A stretch of 64,000 nt of DNA from NCBI GenBank assembly GCA_025175895.1, contig CM045991.1:78541174-78605173 (forward strand), written 5' to 3'. The translations under genes and the position numbers were made by a program. Shown piece by piece: positions 32,843 to 42,708 of this stretch (position 1 is the first letter of the stretch; every line of letters starts with the position of its first letter). The notes beneath the pieces are model-generated. The model did not search any database. It was not told the origin of the DNA and saw nothing but the letters and a program-made list of their open reading frames with translations. The DNA is from Wurfbainia villosa. Lineage: Eukaryota > Streptophyta > Magnoliopsida > Zingiberales > Zingiberaceae.

Positions 32843-34492
32843 CTATATCACATAAAAAATACAATCCTTAGGTACCCAAGTCTTAGGACCACTAGCATCA
32901 ATTATAAATTTCTTAGGTACCCAAGCCTTTCTCCCCTTGCTTTTAATCATTGATTTTCTACTAACAAGGGATGCAAATGCTACCTCTTTCTCCTTAGGTC
33001 TATATCCTAATCCGGCCTTATTGTAAATTGCCCATTGATCCTTAATAATCATATCTAGATATTTAGAACCATTAGTGAATTTTTCTAGACATGCTCTTAA
33101 TTTACTTATTTCTTTTCTTAACTCATCATTTTCATCCCTAAGAGTACATTCATCAATATCACTAGATGGTTTGCAAGATGAGGAATCTACACTCTTAAGT
33201 GATTTGATTTCTAATTTTAGATCCTTAACCCTAATTTTTGATCTATTTAAAGCATTTTGTAAACATGCAATAGTCTTATAAAGTAAATCTACTTTAGGTG
33301 AGTTATTTACCTCATCATCATCATCACTTGATGATGATTCATCACTTGAAGAGGAAGAGGACTCCTCGCTTGAGCTCCCGGCTTCTTCCTCTAATGCCAT
33401 AAGGGCTAGGTTCCGGGTGGCATGGCATACTTCCTCATCTTCGAAAGACTCCTCCATACTTAGAGTGTCCCATGTTTGTGCCACCATTGCCTCCTTCTTC
33501 TTTTTCTCCTTCTTTTCCTTCTTTTTCTTTTCCTTCTCCTCCTTCTTCTTTAGTTCCGGGCAATTTGGCTTTATATGCCCTTTCTTGTTGCAACCAAAAC
33601 AAGTTACGTTAGAGATAGAATTTGAATTACTTGAAGATTTACCTCTTGAGGATTGAAACATCCTCTTCACATCTTTCTTGGTGAGCCTCCTTGACTTCCC
33701 ACCAAACTTCTTGACGTAGTGTGCCACCTCACTTGCCGATAGCTCATCTTCACTGCTTGATGAGTCTTCCTCGGATTCGGATGAGGAGGACACTTCCTTC
33801 TTCTCCTTCTTCTTCTTCTCCTTCTTTCCTACAAAAAGAGCTATACCCTTCTCTTTGGATGAAGTGTTAGCTTGTTCATGTAATTGAAATTCATAAAAAA
33901 GTTCATCTAACTTGACTAATGAAAGATCCCTAGAGACCTTATAGGCATCTACCATTGAGGCCCATAAGGTGGTCCTAGGGAAAGCTTGTAACACATACCT
34001 TACAAGGTCTCGGTTGTCGACCTTCTCACCTATGACATGTAGTCCATTGACTACTTCCTTGAAACACCCGTGCATTTGGCTCACGGTCTCGTTTGTCTTC
34101 ATAGTGAAGCTTTGGAGTTGGCCAATCAAAAGATCCCTCTTGGCCCTTCTTGTCTCTTTGGATCCTTCGTTGAGTTCGATGAGCTTCTCCCAAAGCTCTT
34201 TTGCGGAGTTGAAGGGCCCGACTTTAGAGAGTTGCTCCTTGGATAGACCACATTGAAGTGTGGTCGTTGCTTTTGCATTTGCTTGTGCTTTCTTGGCCAT
34301 CTCTCTTGTCCAATCTTTTGTTGGTAGTGGTGCTCCGAATTCGTCGACCGGCTTCTCAAAACCATCTACAACACTAAACCAATTTTCAATATCGTTCATT
34401 AAGTAATACTCCATCCTACCTTTCCAATATCCGAAATCGTTGTCGTCGAAGAACGGAGGCCTTGCCGTGCTATACCCCTCTTGAAATGCCAT
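32843..34492 (-). CDS. gag: Element F gag
   Basis: 549 residues, intact, ATG at 34492. The copia gag domain covers about residues 15-225 (YWKGRMEYYLM, FNSAKELWEKL, QMHGCFKEVVNGL, LDELFYEFQLHEQ). A Lys-rich stretch and an acidic Ser-rich region follow, then one zinc knuckle CFGCNKKGHIKPNC (residues 298-311), a Lys/Glu-rich coil, and the C-terminal block YLDMIIKDQWAIYNKAGLGY ... TWVPKDCIF. The only thing between it and the protease is one in-frame UAG. The gag parts of A, B, D and E all end at the point matching TWVPKDCIF. Confidence 0.93.
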   Translation of the reverse strand: MAFQEGYSTARPPFFDDNDFGYWKGRMEYYLMNDIENWFSVVDGFEKPVDEFGAPLPTKDWTREMAKKAQANAKATTTLQCGLSKEQLSKVGPFNSAKELWEKLIELNEGSKETRRAKRDLLIGQLQSFTMKTNETVSQMHGCFKEVVNGLHVIGEKVDNRDLVRYVLQAFPRTTLWASMVDAYKVSRDLSLVKLDELFYEFQLHEQANTSSKEKGIALFVGKKEKKKKEKKEVSSSSESEEDSSSSEDELSASEVAHYVKKFGGKSRRLTKKDVKRMFQSSRGKSSSNSNSISNVTCFGCNKKGHIKPNCPELKKKEEKEKKKKEKKEKKKKEAMVAQTWDTLSMEESFEDEEVCHATRNLALMALEEEAGSSSEESSSSSSDESSSSDDDDEVNNSPKVDLLYKTIACLQNALNRSKIRVKDLKLEIKSLKSVDSSSCKPSSDIDECTLRDENDELRKEISKLRACLEKFTNGSKYLDMIIKDQWAIYNKAGLGYRPKEKEVAFASLVSRKSMIKSKGRKAWVPKKFIIDASGPKTWVPKDCIFYVI

Positions 34493-34531
34493 CTTTGCTC
34501 TGGTTGATTGCTAGATCTTCCGATGTGATCC

Positions 34532-34545
34532 GGGCTCTGATACCA
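34532..34545 (-). other. PBS of F
   Basis: GGGCTCTGATACCA on plus is TGGTATCAGAGCCC on minus: perfect iMet PBS, two bases from the LTR. Confidence 0.92.
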
Positions 34546-34547
34546 CT

Positions 34548-35782
34548 TGTTGGAGATCGTTTGGAAGCTAGAGAGGGGGGTGAATAGCATTTTTCGGTTT
34601 CTAATAAAATGATTAGCGGAAGCAAACACAAATAATATATGTAAAAACAATAGCAATGCAAACAAAGCCTTTTACGTGGTTCGGAGATAGCGCTCCTACT
34701 CCACGGCGATCCTTAAGGTGGATCAATCCAAGCAAATCCACTAATAAGCTTTCTTTACAACACAACTCCTCTTCTTTACAAAGAATGAAGATCTAAGCTT
34801 AGAGAGAAGAGGAGGAGATTTAAATCACTTAGAAAGCTAGAGAATTCGTGGAGGCTTTTGAGAAGGATTAGAGAATAAGCATTAACCCCAAAAACCTCCA
34901 CCAACCCTCTTTTTATAGAGAAGAGGCTGATTTTCCCGTTGGAGCACGATCAGTGGATTGATGTACAGCATCAGTCGACTGCTGGCGTGGTTAACAGCTT
35001 CTGAATAGCCGGATTCGTGGGATTCAGAGTCGTTTCATCCAATGACACTTTCATCAGTCGACTGATCCCTCCATCAGTCGACTGATGGAGTGATCAGTCG
35101 AGTGATCGCTGGTCGCAGTCGAGTGTGACTCCATTCTGTGCTCGTATTTATGTTTATCGATCCGCTATGCTTGGCGATCGACTATTGCCATCGAACATCG
35201 CCGCTTGATCAGCTCAACCGATGGTCGATGTTTCATCTAACTCCGAGCACTGACGGTCGACTGATACATCGTATCAGTCGACTGATACTCATCAAGTGTG
35301 AGTAATTCACACTTGATTACATCCCCTAGACCTAGACTTAACCTCCTAGCTCTTCCTTAAGCCTTGCGCCTCCAGGATCCCTTCGAGTCCTCGACTTGTT
35401 CATCCTTTGCGCTTTGCTTCCAAGAGCTTCCTTCGGTTTTGTCATGTCTAGGGTTTTCCTTTGCCAAAGCGTGCTTGGACTTTACGCCGCCAAGTCTACA
35501 TGCTTGGACTTACGCTGCCAAGACTTGCCTTTGGACTTCCTTTGCCAAAATCCATTTGGACTTAATGCCGCCAAGACAACATGCTTGGTCTTATGCCGCC
35601 AAACCTTTATCTTGGACTTCTTTTGCCAAGATCATACTTGGACTTTTCTTTCACCAAGTCTTCATACTTGGATTTCCCTGTCACTTAACATTATCACAAT
35701 TTAGATCACAAATTGTTGCCTAGCTTAGATGATTATCCAAACATCAAAACATATGAATGCTTGGGGCATTGTTGCACCAACA
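34548..35782 (-). repeat. Element F 5' LTR (right)
   Basis: 1235 bp pair of 27416-28628, with better preserved CAGTCGACTG copies (near 34973, 35055, 35074, 35274). TATA box TATAAAAA on minus at 34910-34917; hairpin array at 35446-35680. Confidence 0.92.
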
Positions 35783-35787
35783 CATCT

Positions 35788-36554
35788 CACACTCACTATA
35801 GGCTACCTTGATTGAAAACATAGTATGAGTGAGATGTTAGAATGATACAAATGGTCCACTAATGCCTATAGCATTTAGATGGTCATTTAAAGTGTTAAAA
35901 TAGCAATAATAGACCAATTATGGGGAAGGTTTATGTTTAATTCATAGACATATTGCCCAAAGATCATGATTGGATATTTCACATGTTTTCAAAACACTTT
36001 CTTACTTTAAAATATGTGTGTTCATGTTTTGAAACAATCCAAAGCAAAACTAAGTGTTAAAATTGATACACACTTGATCAAAAACCTAGTTGTTTTTGAA
36101 GCTTTTGGATTTTTGGCTAATTTTCAAAAATATAATAATTTTTCATGAAAAAATATTTTTCATTGATAAAGATACTAACAAGAAATATGTTCCCCAAATT
36201 TCATGATTTTTCAAATTTTGTAGAATTTTTAATGCATTTTTAAAATTCACCCTGAACATTAGAAAAATCCGAAATCAGAGTGTCAGTCGACTGGTAGTCT
36301 GAACCAATCGACTGATCGACTGATAACATGCCCAGTAACCTTCTTTTATCAGATTTAAGGCATGTTTTGGTAATTTTTGTTCCCTAGAGTTGATGTCATG
36401 CTTGTATAAACCTTGTTTAATAGTGTCAAAGGGGGAGAAATATATATATTTAAGTAAGGGGAGAATTGCATTTATGGGGAGTTTTATTTACATGCTTTCT
36501 TATCTTGATATTTTTATCAAATGTTTACCTAACTTAAACGGATTGCCACACATC
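35788..36554 (+). other. Element E noncoding internal region, right of F
   Basis: No gene. It resumes E at ACACTCACTATAGG. It contains CAGTCGACTG at 36284-36293 and a PPT-like CAAAGGGGGAGAAA near 36426, before the true PPT. Confidence 0.75.
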
Positions 36555-36567
36555 AAAAAGGGGGAGA
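36555..36567 (+). other. PPT of E
   Basis: AAAAAGGGGGAGA, one base before the 3' LTR; identical to the PPT of A and D. Confidence 0.9.
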
Positions 36568-36568
36568 T

Positions 36569-37784
36569 TGTTAGTGCAATCAACTCATGATATGGTTTTA
36601 ATGTGTGTGGCAAAGGGTTTAAGTTAGGATATTTGGATTTGATATGTGCGTTGGAGCCTTGCAGGACTTAGTAATTCGCACATGGAGCATTGGCAAGTTT
36701 CACCTCTCATGACTCGGTCCTTGAGTCGGTGAAGGATAGCTTTGCGGAAGTCGTGCGCTTGGAGCATCCGAGGGACCGCCGGACGAGGAGATTGGAGTGA
36801 AGCTAAAGGAAGTAGACTTCAGGGCGAGACACGAAGGATGGTGTTGCAGAGCCGTGCGCTTGGCGCATCCGAGGGACGTGGTCGGACGAAGACAACTTCA
36901 AAGGCAAGGTACTCTAAGGAATGAGAGTGACCGAATGTAACTCGGGAAGGGGTAGTGCGCTTAGGTGAAACTTGGCCAATTGGCTAAGTGTGTGATGGGA
37001 TTTCCCGACATCAGTCGACTGCCATGTTATGGTAGTCGACTACTCTAAGTCGACTGTGACTCGACTAGTGTTCGAGTCTGGTTCATGTGCCAACAGTCGA
37101 GTGCGAGACCACCAGTCGACTGATGAAGGCATCAGTCGACTGGTCGCAAGAGGTTCGGGCACAGAATGGAGTGTTCGCTTCTGGCACTCGACTGATAGCT
37201 CCATCAGTCGACTGATGACAAGATCAGTCGACTGATGTATGAGCCGTTGGGTGAAATCCAACATGGAAGAAGCCGTTAGTGGGCAACGGCTACAGGGCCA
37301 GTCGACTGATCGGGGCATCAGTCAATTGATCCTGTGTTAACGGGAAGAAACCCTCTTCTTCTATAAAAAGAAGGGGAGAGGGCATTTGGGAGCCTAATGC
37401 TTCAACTCATAACATCTCCCAAAGTGTTCTAAAGGTCTTCCACTCTTCTACTTGTGCTAATCTTCATTCCATTGTAAGAAGAGTGGATTCTTGTGTAAAA
37501 GGTTACCTCCGCCTAGCTTGGTGCAAAGGAGAGAATAGTGAAAGCTTGAGGCGTGATTCACCTTGGACGAATCGGACCGTGGATTAGCGGCGAGGTCGTG
37601 AACCACGTTACATTGTGGTGTTAGCATTTGTGTTTCTATTCTTCCTTTGTCTTGTCTTTAATTATTTGTATTAGTATATTCTGCTTGCCCTAATAGTATT
37701 TGTAGACGAGCAACGAACGAACGACTTCCACCGTCTACGATAAAGGCTATTCACCCCCTCTAACCGGCCACCATCGACCCTACA
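36569..37784 (+). repeat. Element E 3' LTR
   Basis: 1216 bp, TGTTAGTGCAATCAACTC...ATCGACCCTACA, followed by TSD TTCCC. CAGTCGACTG sites (37014-37330) remain mostly intact. TATA box at 37362-37370. Confidence 0.92.
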
Positions 37785-38189
37785 TTCCCACCAAGCATAA
37801 TAATCGTTCACATCAACGTCATTAACAACTTCCAAAAAGAATATGAATATATACAAAAACATTAATGGGTTTTTGTATCACACCTACCACAATCCTAGAT
37901 TATAAACACATCATGCCCTTCTTTCAAAAATCATCAAATAACCTGAAATCTTCTAGAAAAATTTATAACCTTCCAAAATCATTTTCATCATCCTCTAAAT
38001 ACAATAATGAGCACCCAAACCAAGGAAAACCTCCTCCAAAAATATTAAAAAATACTTTACTGCAACCCACTTCTAACTAATACATATCATCCCTGCCCTC
38101 GCTAACTCCACACCTTTCCCCTGCGATTCCTTTTCAAAAACCCTAACCTTCTTCCCCACAACCCTCTATTCTCCGACAACTCCCCCTCC

Positions 38190-38351
38190 ATGGCCTCCTC
38201 CTCCACCGCTCCTTGGTACGAAACCACAGCCAACCAACTCTACTCCAACCATTCTTTTTTATGCCATGACCCCAAATACCCCCCCCCCCTAAGATTCCAC
38301 TATCATCATCCCACAACAATACTATTCCACCTCCTTCTCACCAACTAACAC
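38190..38351 (+). pseudogene. Antisense ORF of H, piece 1 (exon 1, first part)
   Basis: ATG 38190 (MASSSTAPWYETTANQLYSN) follows a pyrimidine-rich leader. A run of 11 C (38279-38289) shifts the frame: read as written it stops at the D junction. In the neighbouring frame it continues as a Pro/Ser-rich chain that runs in phase across the D insertion into 47118-47220. Pieces 2 and 3 follow at 47118 and 58057. This looks like the antisense ORF known from Tat elements, opposite to H's pol. Confidence 0.5.
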
Positions 38352-39850
38352 TGTTGGTGCAATCGGCCCAGGTCACGATTGACCAGGACTCGAGTTTGAC
38401 TCGAATGATGTTTTGATGTTCGACAAAAATATATGACAATGAAATTGTCAAGGTAAAGTCCAAGTCATGGGTACTTGGCATGGGAAGTCCAAGTTGAACA
38501 CTTGACATTTGGTAAAGTCCAAGTCTTGAGTACTTGGCAGGAAAAGTCCAAGCGTGGGTCTTGGGAATGTAAAAGTCCAACATGGATTGGCAAGGGAAAG
38601 TCCAAGCTTGAGTCTTGGCATGAGAAGTCCAAGGGGTTTTATATTGGCTGCGTAAAGTCCAAGCGGGAGTCTTGGCAGCATAAGTCCAATGGTTGGCGAC
38701 ATAAAGTCCAAGTGGAGTCTTGGCTGCATAAAGTCCAAGCGGGAGTCTTGGCAGCATAAGTCCAATGGTTGGCGGCGTAAAGTCCAAGCGGAGTCTTGGC
38801 GGCGTAAGTCCAATGTGCCTTGGTGGTGTAGACACCGTTAGCATGACATAGCCGATGGAAGCACCTGAAGGCTAACATGATGGATGAACAAGTCATGGAT
38901 GACTTGGAGGGATCCGAGAGGCGTGAGGCTGATGGAGGTGGCTAGAAGGCTTAGGTCTAGGCTAAGGGTGGTCTAGCAAGTATAGGGGCACCATACTTGG
39001 GCTAAAACCTCATGTTTGAGGTGTGCCAGTCGACTGGTGCCATGTGGCAGTCGACTGGACCAAGTCAACTAGGGTTTGACTGCATGAAGTGGTCTAGCAT
39101 GTTGCCCGGAGGTGGGTAGTCTAATTGCTCGCGGCGATCGTGTGATCGATCGGTGGTGCTTGGATTTTCGACCGCGAGAATGGAGTCTCACTCGGCCGCG
39201 CGGCAGCGGTCGAGTGATGTCTCATCAGTCGACTGATGCTCATGATCAATCGACTGATGTCCTAGCCGTTGAATTTTTCCAGCGTGGATTACACCGTTGT
39301 CTCACGGCATGTGATCGATCGTGATGTCGGCGGTTGATCCGACCCTCGACACAGGTTGAAGCTATAAAAGGAGCTCGTGATGGAGGAAAATATAGCGATT
39401 CTCTTGAGCGAAATTGAAGGGGGAAGTTGGTGCTTTCCAGTCCTTCAAAGCTAGTTCAAGGCAATCAAAGATCAAGCAATCCAAAGCTCTTGTAAAGTGT
39501 TTTCCTTTACTTGCATTTGTATTTCATTGTATTTGCTTGTATTCATTTGATTATTGTTGTAATCATTATTGTACGAGGTTTCTCCGCCTCCGGATTATTC
39601 CGAGGAGTGTTTATTAGTGGTTGCGTGCGCATCACTAGAGCTCGTAGAGCTCGATCCATGGAGTAGTAACCGTGCGGTTTCGAACCACGTTATATCCTTG
39701 TGTTCGTGTGTAATTGTCTATTTCGTTGTTGTTATCATTATCTATATTCCGCTGCGCTAACGAAATTGTAGACACGAACGAGATCGAAATTCCATCTACA
39801 AACGGTTAACCGCTATTCACCCCCCTCTAGCCGTTACAAAGATCCTAACA
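38352..39850 (+). repeat. Element D 5' LTR
   Basis: 1499 bp, TGTTGGTGCAATCGGCCC...AAAGATCCTAACA. Hairpin array 38452-38820, palindrome array 39025-39350 (partly contracted), TATAAAAG at 39363-39370, and the CTATTCACCCCCCTCTAG end motif. Confidence 0.92.
39363..39370 (+). promoter_or_regulatory. TATA box of D 5' LTR
   Basis: TATAAAAG before GAGCTCGTGATGGAGG; same box at 46639-46646 in the 3' LTR. Confidence 0.7.
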
Positions 39851-39852
39851 AG

Positions 39853-39864
39853 TGGTATCAGAGC
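39853..39864 (+). other. PBS of D
   Basis: TGGTATCAGAGC, perfect iMet PBS two bases after the LTR. Confidence 0.92.
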
Positions 39865-39918
39865 TCGGGGCTCTTCTACGGATTAACAACCCGGAGTCAA
39901 GAAGCTAGAGGGAAGAAT

Positions 39919-41542
39919 ATGGATTACCAAGAAAAATTGGGTGATGACGTCAACATTCCACCTTCCTTCAACCGTGAACATTTTGCGTATTGGAAAGGTA
40001 GGATGGAATATTTTCTAATGACAAATATCGAAAATTGGTTTGCCGTAACTATAGGTTTTGATGCTCCAAGAGGAGAGAATGGCGAAATCCTCAAAATGAA
40101 GCGATGGACCGAGGAGCAACGAGGAAAATTCAAGACAACCGTTAAGGTAACAAAAATGTTGATTAACTTGATACCTAATGACATTTTGTCCAGATTAGGA
40201 AGCTATAGGGATGCCAAGGAGTTGTGGAACAAGTTGATCAAGTTCCACGACAATCCCGAATCGGTCCAAGAAGACTTGGAAGAGGAGGAGACCGAAGAAG
40301 AATCATCATCATCCTCACAAGAAAGTGAGGAGTTAACGTCCGGACCGGAAGAGGTGAAGGAAGTGGAAGAAGCATCCACCTCAAGGATTGAGGGGGAGGA
40401 GAGAACCTCCATACCGGAACATCGAGAAGAAGCTTCGATTTCCGGTCAAGATGAAGAAGCCCAAAGTCCAATTCTGGTCTCTACCACCGAACTAGGTAAC
40501 TCAAGCAATTTGATTTTAAATAAAAAACATATAATTTGCTTTGAGTGTAGGGAAACCGGGCACTATAAGAGCAAGTGCCCCTAAAAGTCAAGGAAAGTCA
40601 AGGATGCCGATTTCCAAAGTCAAAAGAGCAAGGAGCATATCATATGCTTCAAGTGCAACTCAAAGGGGCATTACCGGAGTCATTGCCCAAGGGGGAAGAA
40701 GAAAGGGCAAGAAGGAGCAACACAAGTAGGGGGAGCCTCCAAGGCAAACCCTAAGGTAAAATTTATTAATTCACCTTCAATTTCTAGGGATAAGAAGCAT
40801 GCTAAGAATAATTTTAATAGTCTTGTTATTGTACATGAAAAGCATGCTAGAAACAATAGACATATTTGTTTAGGTGCTAAGAGTGTCCACTTAGGAAATA
40901 AGAAGAAATTTGGGACTAATGTCCCTAAAAATATTTTACCTAGGGAATCTATTAAGAAAATAGAGAACACCTAGGGTTTAATCCTAAATGGACTAGGCAT
41001 ATGCCTAGAAAGGACAATGCCCATGGTTTAAACCAAAACTCAAAATTGAGCAATTAGAATTGGAGAACCAAGCCTTGAGGTCAAGGCTTGAGAAACTAAA
41101 AAGACCCTTAGGAATATACAAAATCAATTTAAAGGGTCTAATGATCAAAGTCAAGTCTAGATCTCAAAGTCAACATCTAGGACCTCAAAGACAAAAGTCA
41201 ACCAAGGGCAAGAAAGGTTTGGGTCACAAACCTAAGCCTAAGGTGGCTTACCATAGTGTTCCATTTGATTATGGAACACAAACTAAGTCTAAGAAGACCA
41301 AAGTTACTAGGAAGCTATCCTAAGAGTAACCATAGTTTGTGCCTAGTGGCTAAGGTTTCTAGGAAACCTAGGGTGGCCACTAAGAAGGTTGCAAGGAGTT
41401 ACCTAGAGTCAACCTACCAAGGCTAATAAGCCTAGGAGGGTCATTAGGAAGGTATCTAGGAGGTTATCCTAAGGAATACCTAATTAACCCTAGAGCTCAA
41501 ATAGGTTTTGGGTTCCTAAGAGCGTGATTGATTCACGCTTAG
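39919..41542 (+). pseudogene. gag: Element D gag, stop and frameshifts
   Basis: Copia Gag homologous to A's. ATG 39919 (MDYQEKLGDD). The gag domain has HFAYWKGRMEYFL and AKELWNKL, followed by an acidic linker and a first knuckle CFECRETGHYKSKC. TAA at 40582-40584 falls right after the first knuckle. The frame continues with the second knuckle (near 40648-40690) to about 40965, where a 1-nt loss shifts it. A further open stretch (41060-41323) carries the basic tail, and the end motif GFWVPKSVIDSR-like is recognisable at about 41510-41540. More decayed than A's gag. Confidence 0.85.
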
Positions 41543-42708
41543 ATGGGTTTAGGGTGTGCCAACCTTGATTGGATGGGTAGTTAACTCAACCATGATAAAG
41601 GTGGCACTTTAGGATATTTTCAAGGTTATGGTTACCTTGGAAATACATTTGAGCCTTAATCTAAAGGATTTTAGGATGTGTCAATATATTTCTTGAAAAC
41701 ATGAAAATCAATAAAATTGGCACAATCTAGATTTAGAGGTCATAGTGTGTGACTTTGATTATTGGCACACTTTAGAAGTTCATGTATCCAGGAAAGTGTG
41801 TTTAAGATGTAAACGTAACATCTAGAGTGATACTCAAGTGCCACACAACTTGATGTCTTGTACTTACCATGCTTCATATATTTCACCATGTGTTTGCATG
41901 GAAGGAATATCTAGGATGGATTGCATCTCACAAAACAAGTCTTTTACCTTGATTGTGTATTTCAACATTTAGAAAGGGTGAGATGTTAGGATTTAGAAAT
42001 CATTGGATGTTAATGTTTGCCAAAATGGAATAAAACATTAAAATACATTAACGAATACATAAATATAAGTGTAACATCAATATGTTCAATATACAAGATT
42101 AAACATGATAAAATGGAATAATTTAGATGAAGAAATAGACTCGATAAACATCACGATCGATGGGATACATCGACCGATCGATGGTACTGTTCACCGAGGT
42201 CGAGGGGCATCAGTCGAGTGCTCGCTCATCAGTCGAGTGGTGACAACACGGGCCGATCGATGAGCCACATCACCGATCCGATGTTATCGAGCACGCCGCG
42301 TAAGGTTCAAGAAGAAATTCTGAGCCGGAGCGAGCGATCACGGCCGATAAACCTGATTAATAAACGCGATCACCGATCGATGCCGCACATCACCGATCAT
42401 CGCCATTTTATAACGCCGAACTGCTAGGGTTCGGTGTCTTCACGTGACACGCCTTCGGTTTTCCTCTCCTCTCCGATCGCTTTCCGTTTCTCCGACCAAC
42501 CCTTCCGGACGTGCCAGCCGCCCAAGCTTTTAGGTTTGATAGATAAGCCCCTTCTCTTGAATTTTTTCACTTATTTCAAGCTTTAGTTCACTCATTCTAG
42601 GGCTTGTTTCCTTGTTTTCCTATTAGGGTTCCGGCGTTTGAGTCCTCCGATGAACTTTTCGGTGACCCCTCTCAGCGATATCTGAGCATCCCATCGCCAC
42701 ACCTCCAA
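41543..42708 (+). other. D: spacer and putative promoter region of the extra gene
   Basis: 41543-41760 matches A after gag. About 41760-42120 is unique and noncoding. 42140-42400 is rich in CAGTCGAGTG- and ATCGATCG-type motifs like the LTR arrays. It is followed by TTTTATAAC (about 42407), a G-box CACGTG (42441-42446) and a CT-rich leader. This looks like a promoter and 5' UTR for the ORF starting at 42709. Confidence 0.5.

Larger units (their letters stand above)
27416..35782 (-). mobile_element. Element F: near-complete copia retrotransposon (SIRE-like), minus strand
   Basis: LTRs 34548-35782 (5') and 27416-28628 (3'), TSD CATCT (27411-27415 and 35783-35787), PBS 34532-34545, PPT beside 28629. 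gag, protease, integrase, RT and RNase H lie in one reading frame (34492 to 29720) broken by only two stop codons. The order PR-INT-RT-RH defines Ty1/copia; the RT wording (KWVFRNKLDDQGNITRNKAR, YVDDIIFGST) resembles the SIRE/Maximus group (inference). It is inserted in E. Confidence 0.93.
23862..37784 (+). mobile_element. Element E: gag-only copia element with F inserted
   Basis: LTRs 23862-25079 and 36569-37784, TSD TTCCC (23857-23861 and 37785-37789), PBS 25082, gag 25116-26882 with one stop, PPT 36555. No pol of its own; the pol at 29720-32827 belongs to F, which has its own LTRs and TSD. Sister of B by LTR and gag. Confidence 0.93.
21347..38089 (-). repeat. Probable 3' LTR of H, split by element E
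   Basis: Inferred from matching termini: TGATGGTG at 21347 on the left and ACATATCA ending at 38089 on the right. On the minus strand the right end begins TGATATG right after the purine-rich GGAGTTAGCGAGGGCAGGGA (PPT-like, 38090-38109). Without E and one TSD it would be about 2.8 kb. A minus-strand TATA box lies at 21658-21665, with several tandem arrays upstream of it, as often seen in Tat U3 regions. The second LTR is not available for comparison. Confidence 0.45.
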
